A DNA stretch of 64,000 nt, from positions 186,001 through 250,000 of the forward strand of contig JADNRY010000061.1 in assembly GCA_015501585.1 (NCBI GenBank). The letters run 5' to 3'. Each line of letters starts with the position of its first letter. The first letter of the stretch is position 1. The stretch is from Rhodocollybia butyracea. Lineage: Eukaryota > Basidiomycota > Agaricomycetes > Agaricales > Omphalotaceae. The notes under the pieces are model-generated. The model worked only from the letters and a program-made list of their open reading frames with translations, did not search any database and had not been told where the DNA came from. Below are positions 1-11,695 of the stretch, piece by piece. Position numbers and translations under genes: made by a program.

Positions 1-242
1 CTATATCACTCTGGAGGATTTCCACTTGCGAACGCTGGTTTTTATCGATATACTCGCACTCGTCTCCGGCGTTGAAGCGTTCACATTCGCTGCATACTGG
101 TTTCTTTCTGTTGCACCTCTGTATAATAAATTTGAACATTGTTAGTTCCACTGCCAGATAGGGGAGGGCAGCTTACCAGTTTTCTTTTGCGACAGCGTGA
201 ACATGCATTCCTTGAAAAGTTTTCAGTGGAAGTGTTAGACAT
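1..242 (-). CDS. Zn(2)-Cys(6) fungal transcription factor, N-terminal part (runs off the left edge)
   Basis: Two exons can be read. Exon 1 (242 to 177) starts at ATG 242-240 and encodes a short leader followed by the start of the zinc cluster (NACSRCRKRKL). A 58-nt GT-AG intron (176-119) is removed, and exon 2 (118 to 1) continues with RCNRKKPVCSEC and then a final Cys in DECEY. The joined spacing is C-x2-C-x6-C-x6-C-x2-C-x8-C, the canonical binuclear cluster of Gal4-type DNA-binding proteins, placed at about residues 14-42 as usual. The rest of the protein (linker, dimerisation and regulatory region) is outside the window. A TATA-like CATATATAC lies about 55-60 bp upstream of the ATG. The target genes cannot be inferred; the terpene cyclase array is about 10 kb away and any link to it is speculation. 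Confidence 0.9.
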
Positions 243-473
243 TGGGGCACGATAGGCTAGGATAGGACAGACAAGGTAACAAGCGACTCTGCGGGCATAT
301 ATACCGGTACCATTGCTAGACTGGGATAGAGAAAAATTGGAGAGGCAAACCAGAAATTATTACCGACCGTCCGCGCATGAGCATCGGACTTCTCCAGCCA
401 GTATTCTCATCTCATCCTATCCTACAGCCTACTCCATCGGAGATGACTTAGCAGGACTTACCTACTAAACCAA

Positions 474-1310
474 AACTCTTCCACACCGTCAACTCGAGGA
501 ATTTTTGGCATGGTATATTAGTTGTTAATGGAAGAAAAAAGGCAAGAAAGACTGGGAGCCTCAGGCTCAGTAGATTTAAAGATACGATAATTACCAGGAA
601 CAGCTCAACCATGGGCTGTTCGGTCAGTTGACAAGATGCGCGCCCGCTGATAAACGCCGATGCCGTATGACTATAAGTGGTTAAACTATTACCCATCCAG
701 CCTCCAACTGTAACCACACCTCAAACACGAGTACATTCAAGTGAAGTACATATACTGTATTTACGCAGTACGCCAACTTCTAAAAGAGTTGACGATTTTA
801 ACATTATGAACATCCAGAAACATTGAGGCCCTACACAGGAAAATGGATTTAAAAAGGTATAATTGACGTCGGATGGGGTAAAAGGTAAAAGAGGTAAAAA
901 AAGATAGGAGATAAATTCTAAACGGGCAAATGCAAGTACCTGCTCACATCACATATATCAGGTTCCCAAGCGAAACTAAAGGCACAACTTATCTTGAGCA
1001 GCTGAAATCGGGAAAGCGAAGCGCCGTTTTGAAAAAAGCGCGATGAATGAAACGGGGCGGTAGGAGTGAGGAGTTTGCGTGGGTGCGGGTAGTACAGATG
1101 AGGTACGATTCGTCTATTACTGGGCTTTTTTCTGGTGAAGACGAAGCAGGTCACGGTGTATCATCCGTGGAGAAAGGGAGTGAAAGGGAGTGGAAGGCGT
1201 GTGAAATTACTGGTGAAGGACGTTGGAGGAACCTTGGGTTTGCTGGAAAGAAATGCAAGTCGCCAATAGCTACTATGTTTATATACCGCCGTATGGATTA
1301 GCTTCAGCCC
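474..1310. repeat. Tandem duplication, copy A
   Basis: This stretch matches 1322-2175 in the same orientation over its whole length, with many substitutions and small indels. Shared blocks include CCACACCGTC near 481 and 1322, the run ending CAGTACGCCAAC near 770 and 1560, and ATGCAAGTACCTGC near 930 and 1763. At its right end it keeps a degenerate copy of the last codons of the membrane-protein gene on the minus strand (reading PYGGI then stop near 1284-1301). It is therefore a duplicated 3' flank with a vestigial gene tail. No other gene is apparent between 243 and 2131. Confidence 0.8.
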
Positions 1311-1321
1311 TTACCTCCTAT

Positions 1322-2175
1322 CCACACCGTCGACTCGAGGAATTAGCATAGCGAATAAAATTGTAGCCGGCAGGAAGAAGGGGGACGTCATTACCAGGAA
1401 TAACACCTCCGTGGGCAGTTCGGTCATTGGATACCATCGCCGAGTGATAGATGTTGAACGATGCCGTATCATACTTGCTGTAAAATTACCTCCAAAATTA
1501 CCTCTAACCTCCGACCAAAATCACAAACCACGAATGCATTCAAGCCAAGTATATTACACAGTACGCCAACCAAAGAAGGAAGACGATGAGAACATTATAC
1601 ACGCTCAAGAACATCGTTAACATCGAGGTCCTACATAAGTAAAAGAATAAAAAAAGGTATAACTGAAGGTGGACGTCGAATGGGGTGAAAAAGAGAAGAA
1701 AATACTTGGGGGGTCGAAGAGAGAAGATATGGATGTCGTGTAAACGTTCAAACGTTCGAATGCAAGTACCTGCCAACACTGCTCACATCACATGTGGTAT
1801 CAGGTTCCCGACGACAACGAAACAAAAAACAAAACGTTTCTTGAGTGGTTGAGATCGGGAAGGGGAAGCGCCGTTTTCAAGAAGAAAAAAAAAGGTGATG
1901 AAATGGGATGGGGCGGGGTAGATGGGGGAGTTTACGCGGGTGCGGGTGCGGGTACAGATGAGGTACAGTCCGTCGATTACAGGTTTGCTGATGGTCAAGA
2001 CGAAGGCATCCATGAAGAAGGGGAGCGGAAGGGATGTGAAATTGATAAAAAGTGGAACGTTGAAGGAGGAAGCGTGGAACCCAAAAATTACTGGAAAAAA
2101 AAATGCGAGTCGCGAGATCGGCGAATAGTGCTCATATACCGCCGTATGCATCAGCTTCATCATAGCTGATACTAG
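1322..2175. repeat. Tandem duplication, copy B (contains the true 3' end of the minus-strand gene)
   Basis: Second copy of the duplicated segment. Its right end overlaps the real C-terminal codons and stop of the minus-strand membrane protein at 2132, so this copy is the original 3' flank and copy A is probably the derived one. Both copies carry A-rich stretches and no convincing open reading frame of their own. Confidence 0.8.
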
Positions 2176-3529
2176 GTTGAGTAGCGTGGTAACCGGAGGG
2201 ATGGGCTCCAGCTGTGTGATAAGCCTGAACACCGTACTGATCGCCATACGCAGCATGCGCTTCACCGACGACGAAAGGGTTATGAGTTGCATTTTCAACC
2301 GGAGCCTGACCAAAGGTATATTGTGGTTTAGGCTGAAGCGGAGAGCGCTGCATGGGAACAGCAGCATCAGCGGCGGCGGTGGGACTTTGATCATAGTATT
2401 GTTGACCAGGTTGATCACGGAAGAAGTCGTGATTAATTTCGAAGCCGCTGGGGTTATCGATACCTGCGGTGTCTTCCTGCTGGATGCGGTATGCACCCGC
2501 GCCAGCCATGCCAGGTCCGGTACTGCTAGTGACAGAGTTGGTGTAATTGTTTTCTCTGTTTTGGACCATTTGTGGCGGGCGAGGCACGGCGCCAAATTCA
2601 TCATCATCCAAGATCATAGCCGAACGACGGAATTGAGCAGCCTCGAATTTAGCGGCACGCTTCCTCTTGTTGATGCGACGCTAGAAGATTTTGTTGAGTT
2701 AAAGAACACGCACGCTTAGAATATTGCATACCAAGATACAGGCAAGAATGACTCCGAGGATTGCAAGACCAGCCAAGCCACCTGCGATTCCTCCGACTAT
2801 AGCACCAGTATTGAGGTCTCCTGAGGTGGAAGAAGTGCTTGTGGCACTAGGAGCCGAAGACGACGATAAAACGATTGAATCAAGCGAAGCGGGTCGATCC
2901 TGCGTAGTAAAACCCTGCGTAGGAATCACAGTTGAGAAATGAGTCTAGTACGCGTTAGTTTTGCGATCTCGTAGAAGCAAACAAGTCACCTACACTGGTG
3001 GAAGTTGAGATAGGAGCGGACGGGCTGGTGGATGAAGATGTGGAAACCTGGGACGTGGTAGAAGGCACAGTGTTCGAGGTAGCGGGAGGCGAAGAAGAAG
3101 TGGACGTCGGCGTAGTAGACGAGGTTGTAGTCACAGGCGTGCTGGGGCTGAAGAAGTGGTCACGGGTGGAGAACTAGTGCTCTGGTCGGTAGATGCGGGC
3201 GTATTCGGGGAATTACTACTGCTAGTAGGGGTGCCTGGGGCTTCAAAGATATGAGTACATTGTATTATTCAACAGATATAGCGCATACCAGATTGAGAAG
3301 GAGTTGGAGTGGCGCTAGCAGGAGTAGAGCTGGAACCATTATTGTTAGGATTGTTAGAATTGGTGTTTCCAGGACCATTTCCAGGACCATTTCCAGGACC
3401 ACCGCTGTCTGAGTTCGCAGCAGAATTCGCACGAGCGTTAGGTAAAGCACGGCGAGTGTGCATCATACGACGCTCTGCAGAAGATTTGTGAAGAGACATG
3501 AAAGTTCGATTAAGATGGTTCAAATTCAA
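2132..3529 (-). CDS. Single-pass membrane protein with S/T/P-rich ectodomain (paralog of 5241-6701)
   Basis: Four exons are read on the minus strand. The N-terminus is basic (first Met at 3529; a second Met at 3499, MSLHKSSAERR, aligns better with the paralog). An S/T/P/N-rich region with GPGN repeats follows, then a transmembrane segment starting GAIVGGIAGGLAGLAILGV (GxxxG type), a polybasic RRINKRKR stop-transfer and a cytoplasmic tail containing FRRSAMILDDDEFG and ending DEADAYGGI. Introns lie near 3240-3290, 2940-2993 and 2660-2745. There is no classical signal peptide, so an N-out signal anchor is likely. The overall plan resembles Mid2/Wsc-type wall-stress sensors, but no sensor domain is recognised. 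In the S/T-rich exon the reading frame changes near 3150: either a one-base indel, or an intron of about 117 nt (GTGACC to CCCAG) must be assumed. Confidence 0.75.
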
Positions 3530-5240
3530 AGTTTAGCGTTTAAGGACCGTATAGAATCAAAAGAATGTGGTGAAAAGAGAAGGAGCCAAGTCGCCAGGTT
3601 GGTGAAAGACTTGGACTCGGTTCGTACTCGATGGCTTGGTTGATGGTAGACAGAAACTGAAAAAGAACAAAGAAATTAGCGGTAAGCGTGATTGCGTAAT
3701 CAGGCGTTTCATCTTACTGTGGCGAGAATCTGATTCTGCCACACTTTATGATTTATTGCTCGATAAATTGATGGCACTTAGAGCTGGTTTCAAATCAAAG
3801 CCAAAAGGTACGTCACCCTGGTTACTCCCAGCAAACTATCCTCCCCGAGATGTAAGTACTACTTAGTTTACAAGCGAACGACTTTTCTTCGCTAACTACA
3901 AGATGGCTTGCCAGAGCTAGCCAGGCTAACATAGGCCAATGTTATCGCCCACCCCAAAAATACCGCAAACCGCATGGTGGTCACTCGGACCAATGAAATT
4001 ATCTGGTGTCGATACTGTAGGTAGCTTTCGCCCCCTTACTCAGGGGAAGAGGATTTGTTGGGATTCATTTTATTATCACAAACGATAATCTGTAACTGTT
4101 CGGATCCGAGTGCGTTCGCTCCTATCAGAAGCAGTCGGGGATGCCTGAAGTGGATGTCTCGCAGGATATCATCCATTCAAAGGGATAGCGTAGCCTCGAC
4201 CTACAGTTCTCTCTCAACTGGGGGATCATTTGGTACGCATCCAGGCAGGATTCACCGATGTTCAATAATGTACTATCACTGGTACAAGTAATGTTAATGA
4301 GTGCGTGGCATCCATCCTCCGTTTCTGTTATACAGACCACCCTCCGAGTCTTTCGTGCGTTACTCAGGTGCATAATTCTAAAGGAGATTTTCTTTATAAC
4401 GTTGAACATTTTTGTTGTTGGTCTGTCATCTTCATCAGCGTTTCAAAGCGGACTTGAGGCTGAGTGCGGTAAGAACGAGATACAGAGTACGACGTTTCAT
4501 CCAACGTTTTGTCTTCAAAGACTCGTCAATGGCCCTATGGCATCTGATCTTCATCAGTGTTTCTCAGGCTGACCAAAGAAACAATGAAAATTAAAGTTAC
4601 AGGTGGCAATGTCTGGGTGTTCAATGTGAGGTGATGAAGGAGGGGACACTCTAGAAGCACGGATTTGTCTCAAAGTAAGAGGGGGAAGGGGGACAGGGGG
4701 GACCCCTTGAGACTCATCAAAAGTGGAGCCGCCACCCTATGTTCATTGTTCGACTGCTCCAAAAGAATTTAAATTTTTCGTTCAGGCTCCCAGCCATACT
4801 TAGCTAGTCATCCAGTAATGCTGTAGAGATTGAACTGCCATGTTGCGCTCAACCTCCACCCACTCGCTCCCTCGCGTTCGAATCCTATGCTCATCAAAAA
4901 CCTTGCAAGCAAAACCCGTCTGCCACTCTTCCTGCTCGTAAAAATTGAGCGTCCTTTTTATTTGCTCCCGGCCTCGCCCCACATGGGTCTTCAACTGTAC
5001 ATGTGTTTTATTATGCTCAGCTGGAAAAAAAGATTATTGACTGTTGGCGACAACCAAAACGACATCAAGTTGACAGTGTTGCCTGTGCCGAGCCGGCAAA
5101 AAAACGTGGAAATCATTTTCCCGGTTGTTCTTGAACTCTCATTTCCCAGCGACCTTCGCTACAGTTCACAGGCCAGGCTAATCCCTTCTTTCAACACCCA
5201 CATTCTTTATTCCTACTCTCTTTGCAACTCTTAAAACGTT
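3530..5240. other. Shared upstream region between two divergent paralogs; no gene seen
   Basis: The 1.7-kb gap separates the start codons of the two divergent membrane-protein genes and presumably holds both promoters. Only short open frames without coding character occur. A G-rich patch at about 4680-4706 has G runs of 5, 5 and 6. I see no RNA gene or repeat with clear boundaries. Confidence 0.5.
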
Positions 5241-6701
5241 ATGAGCCATCAGCTTGAGCATAAAGCCCGGTCTGCCGAGCTTCACCGCAGGAAAGCCCAT
5301 CTCAACCGTGCTCTTGAGCTTTTACCGCCAGACACACAACCTCCTTTGATTCTTCCGTCGCCGGCTTCGCCTTCTCCGACTGGTATGTCTCCTTTTACTA
5401 GTGTTGAAACTAATCAACTAATTTCTTTCCATCTAGCGCTCACTAGTGCGAAAACGACCGCAACTCCGATAATTCCGACAACGCCAGTAGTGGTCGCTAA
5501 GCCTACTACGACTCCTGCTACTGACAGTACTACGGCTAAAACTACGTCCACCTCGAGCTCTGCTACATCGACTACGTCTACTTCAAGTTCTTCTTCGACT
5601 AGTACTACTTCCAGTACTTCATCAAGTTCAACCACCTCGTCCCCAAGTACCACTGCAGTATCTACCGTGCGTATTTTATTTAGTGGGCTAGTGCTTCCCC
5701 TCACAAGTTCCTTTAGACTCCTAAGGCTACTGTCCCTAGTAGCACAGCAACAGCTTTCGTCACCTTCACGCCTTCTGCTTCTGCGTCCCACACAGGAACT
5801 GCCATCTCATCCAGCTCAACGAGCTCTACCTCTAGTGGTATCGGTGCAGGCTCGATTGTTGGTGCCATCTTTGGTACGATTGGAGGAGTCCTTGTCGTTG
5901 CAGTTCTCGTTGCATTCATCGTCGTAAGTTTTACCTATCATCTACCACTAACTCCGCTGAATTAAAAAAAAATTACAGCGTCGAGTCCGCAAAAACAAAG
6001 TGGAAGAAGAGCACTTTAATGCTTCCCAATTCCGCCGCTCTGCTGCTCTCATTGATGACGAGTTCGGTAACGACAACTTTTCTGCTCGTCCTCCCACCAT
6101 GATCGCTCGTCACATGGCTCACTCTCCCGCCCTTCCTCCCGTCAGCTATGGCAACTATCCCAACCCTGATGCTTACTCCGCTGACCCCTACGCCGCTACA
6201 CAATTCAATACCGGCGATCCCTACAACCAATACAACAACAACGCATACCCTGCCTATACCCAAGAGCCCGTCTACACTCTCAACCGCGCAAATTCTTTCC
6301 CACCCGGCAACCCTATCTCTCCCAGCGGTTCCGTAGAGGGAATGGACGCAGCTACGGCTCATAACACGTATCTCAATAGACAACCTACGCTTCGAGAACA
6401 TGATTCCTATACCCATCCTGCAGCGAATATGCCCCAACAGTATCTCAACCTGAACCGTGTTGCCAGCCCGCCTGATACCCCCTCGTCTGCGACCCCTTTG
6501 CATAACCCTCACCAAGAGATGCACAACCCGCACGACGAGATGTATAACCCGCACGATAACGGTAACATGCACAACCCGCATGATGACATCGCATACCCTT
6601 CGCTTGGTGCTCATGCTGGAGGTTCTGCTCCGCCCGCCGGGCCAGAACACAGAAGGCCTGAAACTGTTTACGATCCCGAAGATGCCTACGGTGGAATGTA
6701 A
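5241..6701 (+). CDS. Single-pass membrane protein with S/T-rich ectodomain (paralog of 2132-3529)
   Basis: Four exons: 5241-5382, 5437-5666, 5717-5923 and 5979-6701, with introns of 50-55 nt. The N-terminus is short and basic (MSHQLEHKARSAELHRRKAH). A Thr/Ser-rich region of about 110 residues follows, then the transmembrane segment GSIVGAIFGTIGGVLVVAVL and a basic RRVRKNK. The tail shares FxxxQFRRSA-x-DDEFG with the paralog, carries four NPHDE/NPHDN-type repeats near its end and finishes with DPEDAYGGM. There is no cleavable signal peptide. A heavily O-glycosylated outer domain and a cytoplasmic tail are inferred from composition. The GxxxG-rich membrane helix and overall plan resemble cell-wall stress sensors, but the function is unknown. 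Confidence 0.85.
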
Positions 6702-9700
6702 ACAAACCAAGTCGACATCCAATATTTATTGCAGGCTTCTATATCCGCACCATTTGTATCTCAAGCGTTTTGTTTCCGAATTTCTCCGCTTTAACTTTAT
6801 AAAACCGTATTCTTTATCGCTTTTTTTGAATTTCGAAAACGGTATGTCTTTTTAGTCTCGCGTTATGCCAGTTTCTTTATAAATTCTTGCTGCGCTGCGC
6901 TTATATACAACCCATTCCTCATGTCTTCACACTCTCTATCCCATCCTAGTCCACCTTCCTGTATGTAAATTTTTATCATTCTTTATGTTTAACCTCGTTC
7001 GCTTATCGCAGGAAAAGGTTGGATAATGATGGATGGTTGGATTCCAATTCGAGGAATCATACACCACTCTTATTCTTCCAATTCTCGAACGGTGTGCACT
7101 GGCTGCACTCATGTTCGTCGTCTTATTCATCTATTCATCTCCACGGTCTTGACCTGACCTTTATTTTTAAATCAATCAATTTTTCACTTACTCGCGTATA
7201 CATGGTACTCAGTACTGACGTATTAACACGATAAAGGATGTACACATTCAATGACGATTGTCAATCATTAACGCCCTGTCCTGGATTTCATTTAACGCAA
7301 ACAAGCATACCTAGCGAGCAGGTAAGTGATTCTGATTTGTGAGTATCGATTTCGATTTGTTTAAGTTTCGAGCACATACATACGATATACGTACCTGACT
7401 GTTTTTTTCCGTTCTCACTGGATCTTGCCCTGGAGCAAACGATCGATAAACACCCACTCGTGGATATCGGTTTGATGATTTATTCCAAGCTTCAATGAAA
7501 CGAGAAACAAGGTTTAGGGGGGCGGGATAACTATACAGATGCAACTCGATGAATCTAAGCATCCCCGTTCAAACCTGGCCAAAGAGTACCAGTGCGTACT
7601 ACGGCTCGCCGATGATCCTATGGTTAAGTTCAAGCCAGATCTCGTCGCTATGCTGGATAAAATTTCCAGCAAGCTGGTCCGAAGCCAAGCCAGACCCTTG
7701 GTGCATTAATGTCAAAGCTAGATATATGATACAGGTTCGATCGAATTCCAGGCTATCATCTGGGGGGGACGAGCGCTTTGACTGCTTATTGAGTTCCATG
7801 CTAACTAAACTCATAGAAATCCCACTGAGCCCGAACGTTTGAAATTTGAGCAGAGATTTATGCTCCCCGTAGTGAGCGGGGCGCGGCCATCTCCTAGTAA
7901 TTGTTCCCCCTCTTCCTGAGTACAAGTTGGATTCTAGAAAGATTCCATCTATATCTGGCCAAATAGCAAATAGTGCTGCTGCAGTTCGGCGGCGGTCCTA
8001 GTGGTATGATCAAGATTGGAGCTTGATCTTCGCTATTCTCAATGAAAATTCTCAAAGAAGCTGACTAAAAATGAAGCGCGAACTTGCCAGGTTTTCGTTG
8101 ACGTCAGTTGCAAAGCTGGATATACAGATTATGCCTTTGGCCCGTTTGGCATCGTGGGTCTAAGCGTACTTCAAGCGTACTTACGCCACAAATGCAACTC
8201 GATAAGGCCCAGCTTTGTAAACTTGGCTAAATAGGCCTCAATACTCTTACTGCTCGGCGGTGCCAGTCGTATGGTCAAGTTGGTTCGCTATTCTAACTAG
8301 GCTGAGTAGGACTTCGGAGCATTATCAAAGCCAGACCTCGGCGGTGGTCCTATGGGTAAACCTGCAGCTAGTTCATAGCTATTCCAAACGACTAAGGTAT
8401 AAAACCCAAAGTCGATTTCGGAGCATTAACGCTAAAGCTGAGGCACACGTTGTTTGCCTTTGGCTCCTTTGGTGGCATGAACGTTTCTATCACTATATGT
8501 AAGTAAAGGTGTAGAAACTTCTTAATAAGGTGGAACTGAACTCCCGTTCCGTGTAATGAATTCTCCCTTCCTTCCTTCCGGCTGGGATCTGAGCTCCCGT
8601 AGTATGCGGAGGCCGCTTTACTGCCTAGTGATCGTTTCTTTTGGCGCGGAAGGTCCTTCTCTGGGTACTTGGGCTCTAGAAAATTGCATCAATAACTTGA
8701 CCCCCTTCGAGGGTACATCACTATATGCCATTCACCAGGACTCATGTACAGTATCATGACACAGCGTGCAGAGTTTATATCGATAAGTTACCTTTTTTGC
8801 CTAGCGTTGCCGCTGAAGTCAGAAGCAATCGGGAAGGAATATAACATCGGTTTTTGACTTTCCAAATGAAGTTCATTTCGGGAAGGAACTATATAGTAAA
8901 TGCGTCTTTCTACTTACTGTCAGATACCTTTTAACCGACACAAGTAGTGTACAGTGTGTCACAGACGGTGCCAGGATCTGGAACGCAAGCCCTCCGAGGA
9001 CACTGAAGATGTGAGACCAACTGTCACTCACACCGAAGTAGGGAAAATTTTCGCTCGATGGATACGTGTACTACAGCCATCGATTTCCTGACTTCAAATT
9101 CCGTCCGACTCGTTGTTTAGAATCGTATTTTGTATCCGGATCTGTTCCTTCAGCAAAAAATCTGGTGCATCATGAGTAACTTGGAACTTTCTGATTTATT
9201 TTCAGACCATATTAGCCCTCGATTGGCGGGAAGCTTCAGGACAGGCATCATAGCCTACACTGGCAGCCGCGTCGCGCGTTACATCGAATACATGACCATT
9301 CTGCCTGTCCTCGTGCTCCAGTGATGATTGTTTACGTCTGTACGAGATTGTATTGCCATAAGGCAATCACTGTCTCCGGAAGCTTCGCACATTGATAATA
9401 AGTACTCACATACATATGATGTCGACATGAGTGGAACCCACTACAAGTTGTAACAATGCATGTGCCGGAATGTATTTTCCCTGGTTTTTCTTTTTCAAAA
9501 AGATACCAGTAACTTCTTGCATTTGACAAGCTTCAGATGTCGTAGGTACTGAAGTGATTCCGACCATGTATCTAAATCCGGCTAAGCCAAAGCTGTATAT
9601 ATGGGCCTGATTCAGCCTCATGGTAACTTCACTGAGCTTGAGCTTTTGGCTGCTTCAAACTCGCATATCTGGAGGGCTATGCAGTCTCTCCCTCCTGAAA

Positions 9701-10527
9701 TTTTCTTGTTTTCATTTTTGGGAGGAATTCTTTCCTTCGGTGCTGAAACCTTCCGACATCGATAACTCGCATCGATAAGGTCAAATCGAGTGTCGGGAAA
9801 CACTAAAGTGTGCCGGTCCATTGAGCCAGGGTATTAAGGCACGGGTTATAACCCGACGTTAGCGCGTTCGCGTTAGCGTTAAACAGATGGACTTTGAATA
9901 TGGCGGCACTGCCACTGGATTCTGCCGGGGTTGTCGAATTCTAATGTTGATGTATTCTCGCCTTTCCGGAAAATATTTTCTCACTATTGGATACGTTCTT
10001 TCACTATTCAATGGACGCTATGGTACAGAGGGACCGCCAGAGTCCATACTGAGTACGAAACCAAGCTTCGCATACTACTCTCCTATAATAGGTTATTTTG
10101 TCCATGTCTTGCCATCTTGCCACCATGAGGCTATCTATAGAAGAAAAATTCATCACACGGCATGATTTGAACGCCGGATGATCCAGAGAATAGCGATTTA
10201 ATATCTAATATCCGGTAGAGACTCGGAGATATAATGAGTCCGACCTGACAGAGTGGGAAGAGCCCAATCTGGGTGCTGAAGCGCAGAAGCTGAGATGGTA
10301 TCGCGAAAAGAAGCATTACTGAAAATGTAAATGTGAAAAACTGACAGTCCTGCGTGAATTGCGTGTCGCGGCTCTTGACGAGTGCCTATCACACAGCAGT
10401 AGTAAATCATTCCACATAAATTATTTCAATAGATAAGAGGGAAGTGACCATAATAGCACAGCAGCTTGACCGAAACAGGTCGGAAAGAAAATAGGCAAAA
10501 GAGCGACTTGGCACTTCTACAGAGGCC
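6702..10527. other. Long gene-poor region upstream of the terpene cyclase array
   Basis: Only short frames without recognisable domains occur. About 9590-10500 resembles 14090-14470, upstream of the second cyclase copy: both hold AAGCTGTATATATG and a later ATCGATAACT block, and the segments near 9915 and 14420 are also similar. This region therefore looks like part of the duplicated cyclase unit. The 7590-8480 interval holds diverged internal repeats listed separately. Confidence 0.5.
7590..8480. repeat. Diverged internal repeats, probable decayed mobile DNA
   Basis: Four loosely similar units are visible, starting near 7600, 7990, 8255 and 8340. Each has a CGGCGGT(G)CCTATGG-like block, then a TTCGCTATTC-like block, with variants of GGAGCATTA(A/T)C following in some. 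A related block occurs again near 18170-18230. No coding capacity or terminal repeats are clear, so the origin is uncertain. Confidence 0.35.
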
Positions 10528-10534
10528 TATAAAA
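10528..10534 (+). promoter_or_regulatory. TATA box of the first terpene cyclase
   Basis: TATAAAA 49 bp upstream of ATG 10577, in the same context as the TATA box of the third copy. Confidence 0.6.
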
Positions 10535-10576
10535 GACACTCATGCACGTCTATCGTACCCAGACCTCAACCGCACA

Positions 10577-11695
10577 ATGGCTCCTTTTACACTTCAGTCC
10601 ATCGACACCGCCGACGTTGCTTCGTACTTCAGTGCACTTCCAGTGAAAAACTGTCAGCTCGAAGCACAGTCAACTATAGACGAAGCCTTGCGGGCCACCA
10701 TCCAAAGTTGTACAGTCCCCGACGCCAGAGAAAGAAAGAAAGCAGAATATCGTCACACCAACCCTGCAGGAAACCTATTTGGATTGTGTTTTCCATTGTC
10801 AGAGAAGGAACGACTCAAATATGTTGTCCAGTTCATCGAGTTCCTGTGCATCGTCGATGGTAGGTATCTCATTATCGCCCATTGATCATTTTTTTCAACG
10901 GATTTGCGCTAGATGTGATGGAAGATCTTCCTTTCGGCGAGGCGTGCATCGAACATGCTATCTTGCGCCAGGCTCTATACAAAAAGTACGATGACGATAA
11001 GTATGTTGGCCAGCTCGTCGGTGGGATGAAAATGTTCCTGCGAAACATTCGCTTGGAACTCGCAGACCAAAACGATCCCGAGAGTGAAAACCTACTTGCA
11101 ACTTTGGACTCTAGTCTTCACAACAGAGATAGTATTGACAGGGAGTTCGAAACCCTAGAAAGTTATATTCCGTACAGGAAGACTAATTTCGACTACGAGT
11201 ATGTGGCACTTATTCTTGAATTGACACAGGACATTGATCAACGTATTATCCAGTTTCGTGTGCCAGCTGATTCGTTGGGCCATGAAAATCCCACTGAAAT
11301 TGGCCGAAAAAGAAGAACTGCTGGCCCGAAAATACGAGCACGTCATTGGTGTTATCGTGGGCCTGACGAACGACTATTTTTCGTGGCAGATGGAGCGTGG
11401 ACAGCCTACAGACAGGATTCGGAACGCGGTTCCAGTTTTGATGAAGGAATATAATCTGCCGGATGAACGAGCTAGGACGTTGCTGAAGGGGATTATCGTG
11501 AATGAAGAAGAGAAAGTGAGGACGCTCAATTCCGAAATGGACACTAGGAAAGACGTATCTGAGGATCTTAAAAACTATACGAATGCATTGGGGTTATTCG
11601 CGGCAGGCTACAGCTTTTGGTGTGCGACTTGTCCCAGATATAGTCGTCCCCAGACAGAGGAGGATTTTGCCGCGCCAAATGGAACCGTCTGTTAG
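10577..11695 (+). CDS. Class I terpene cyclase, copy 1 (intact, 336 aa)
   Basis: Exons 10577-10859, 10913-11198 and 11254-11695 join into 336 residues. The class I metal-binding motifs are complete: DDVMED at 94-99 (D94, D95; DDxxE/D type) and NDYFSWQME at 229-237 (NDxxSxxxE). R183 in PYRKTN lies exactly 46 residues before the NSE motif, where the pyrophosphate-sensor Arg of class I cyclases sits, and CPRYSRP near the C-terminus holds the usual RY pair (318-319). The NDYxSW form and the CPRY end recall the cyclase domain of fungal di- and sesterterpene synthases, but no prenyltransferase domain is attached. It should ionise a linear prenyl diphosphate in the cytosol; chain length and product cannot be read. 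The start at 10577 is supported by the matching start of the third copy. Confidence 0.85.

Noticed and set aside
1783..2607. 274-codon minus-strand frame
   Set aside because: Shadow of the membrane-protein gene in another frame, extended by its 3' flank.
4125..4594. Frames between the divergent membrane-protein genes
   Set aside because: Short, overlapping on both strands, no conserved motif; more likely promoter sequence.
4676..4710. G-rich patch as G-quadruplex
   Set aside because: Only three long G runs are visible, so a canonical four-tract quadruplex is not supported.
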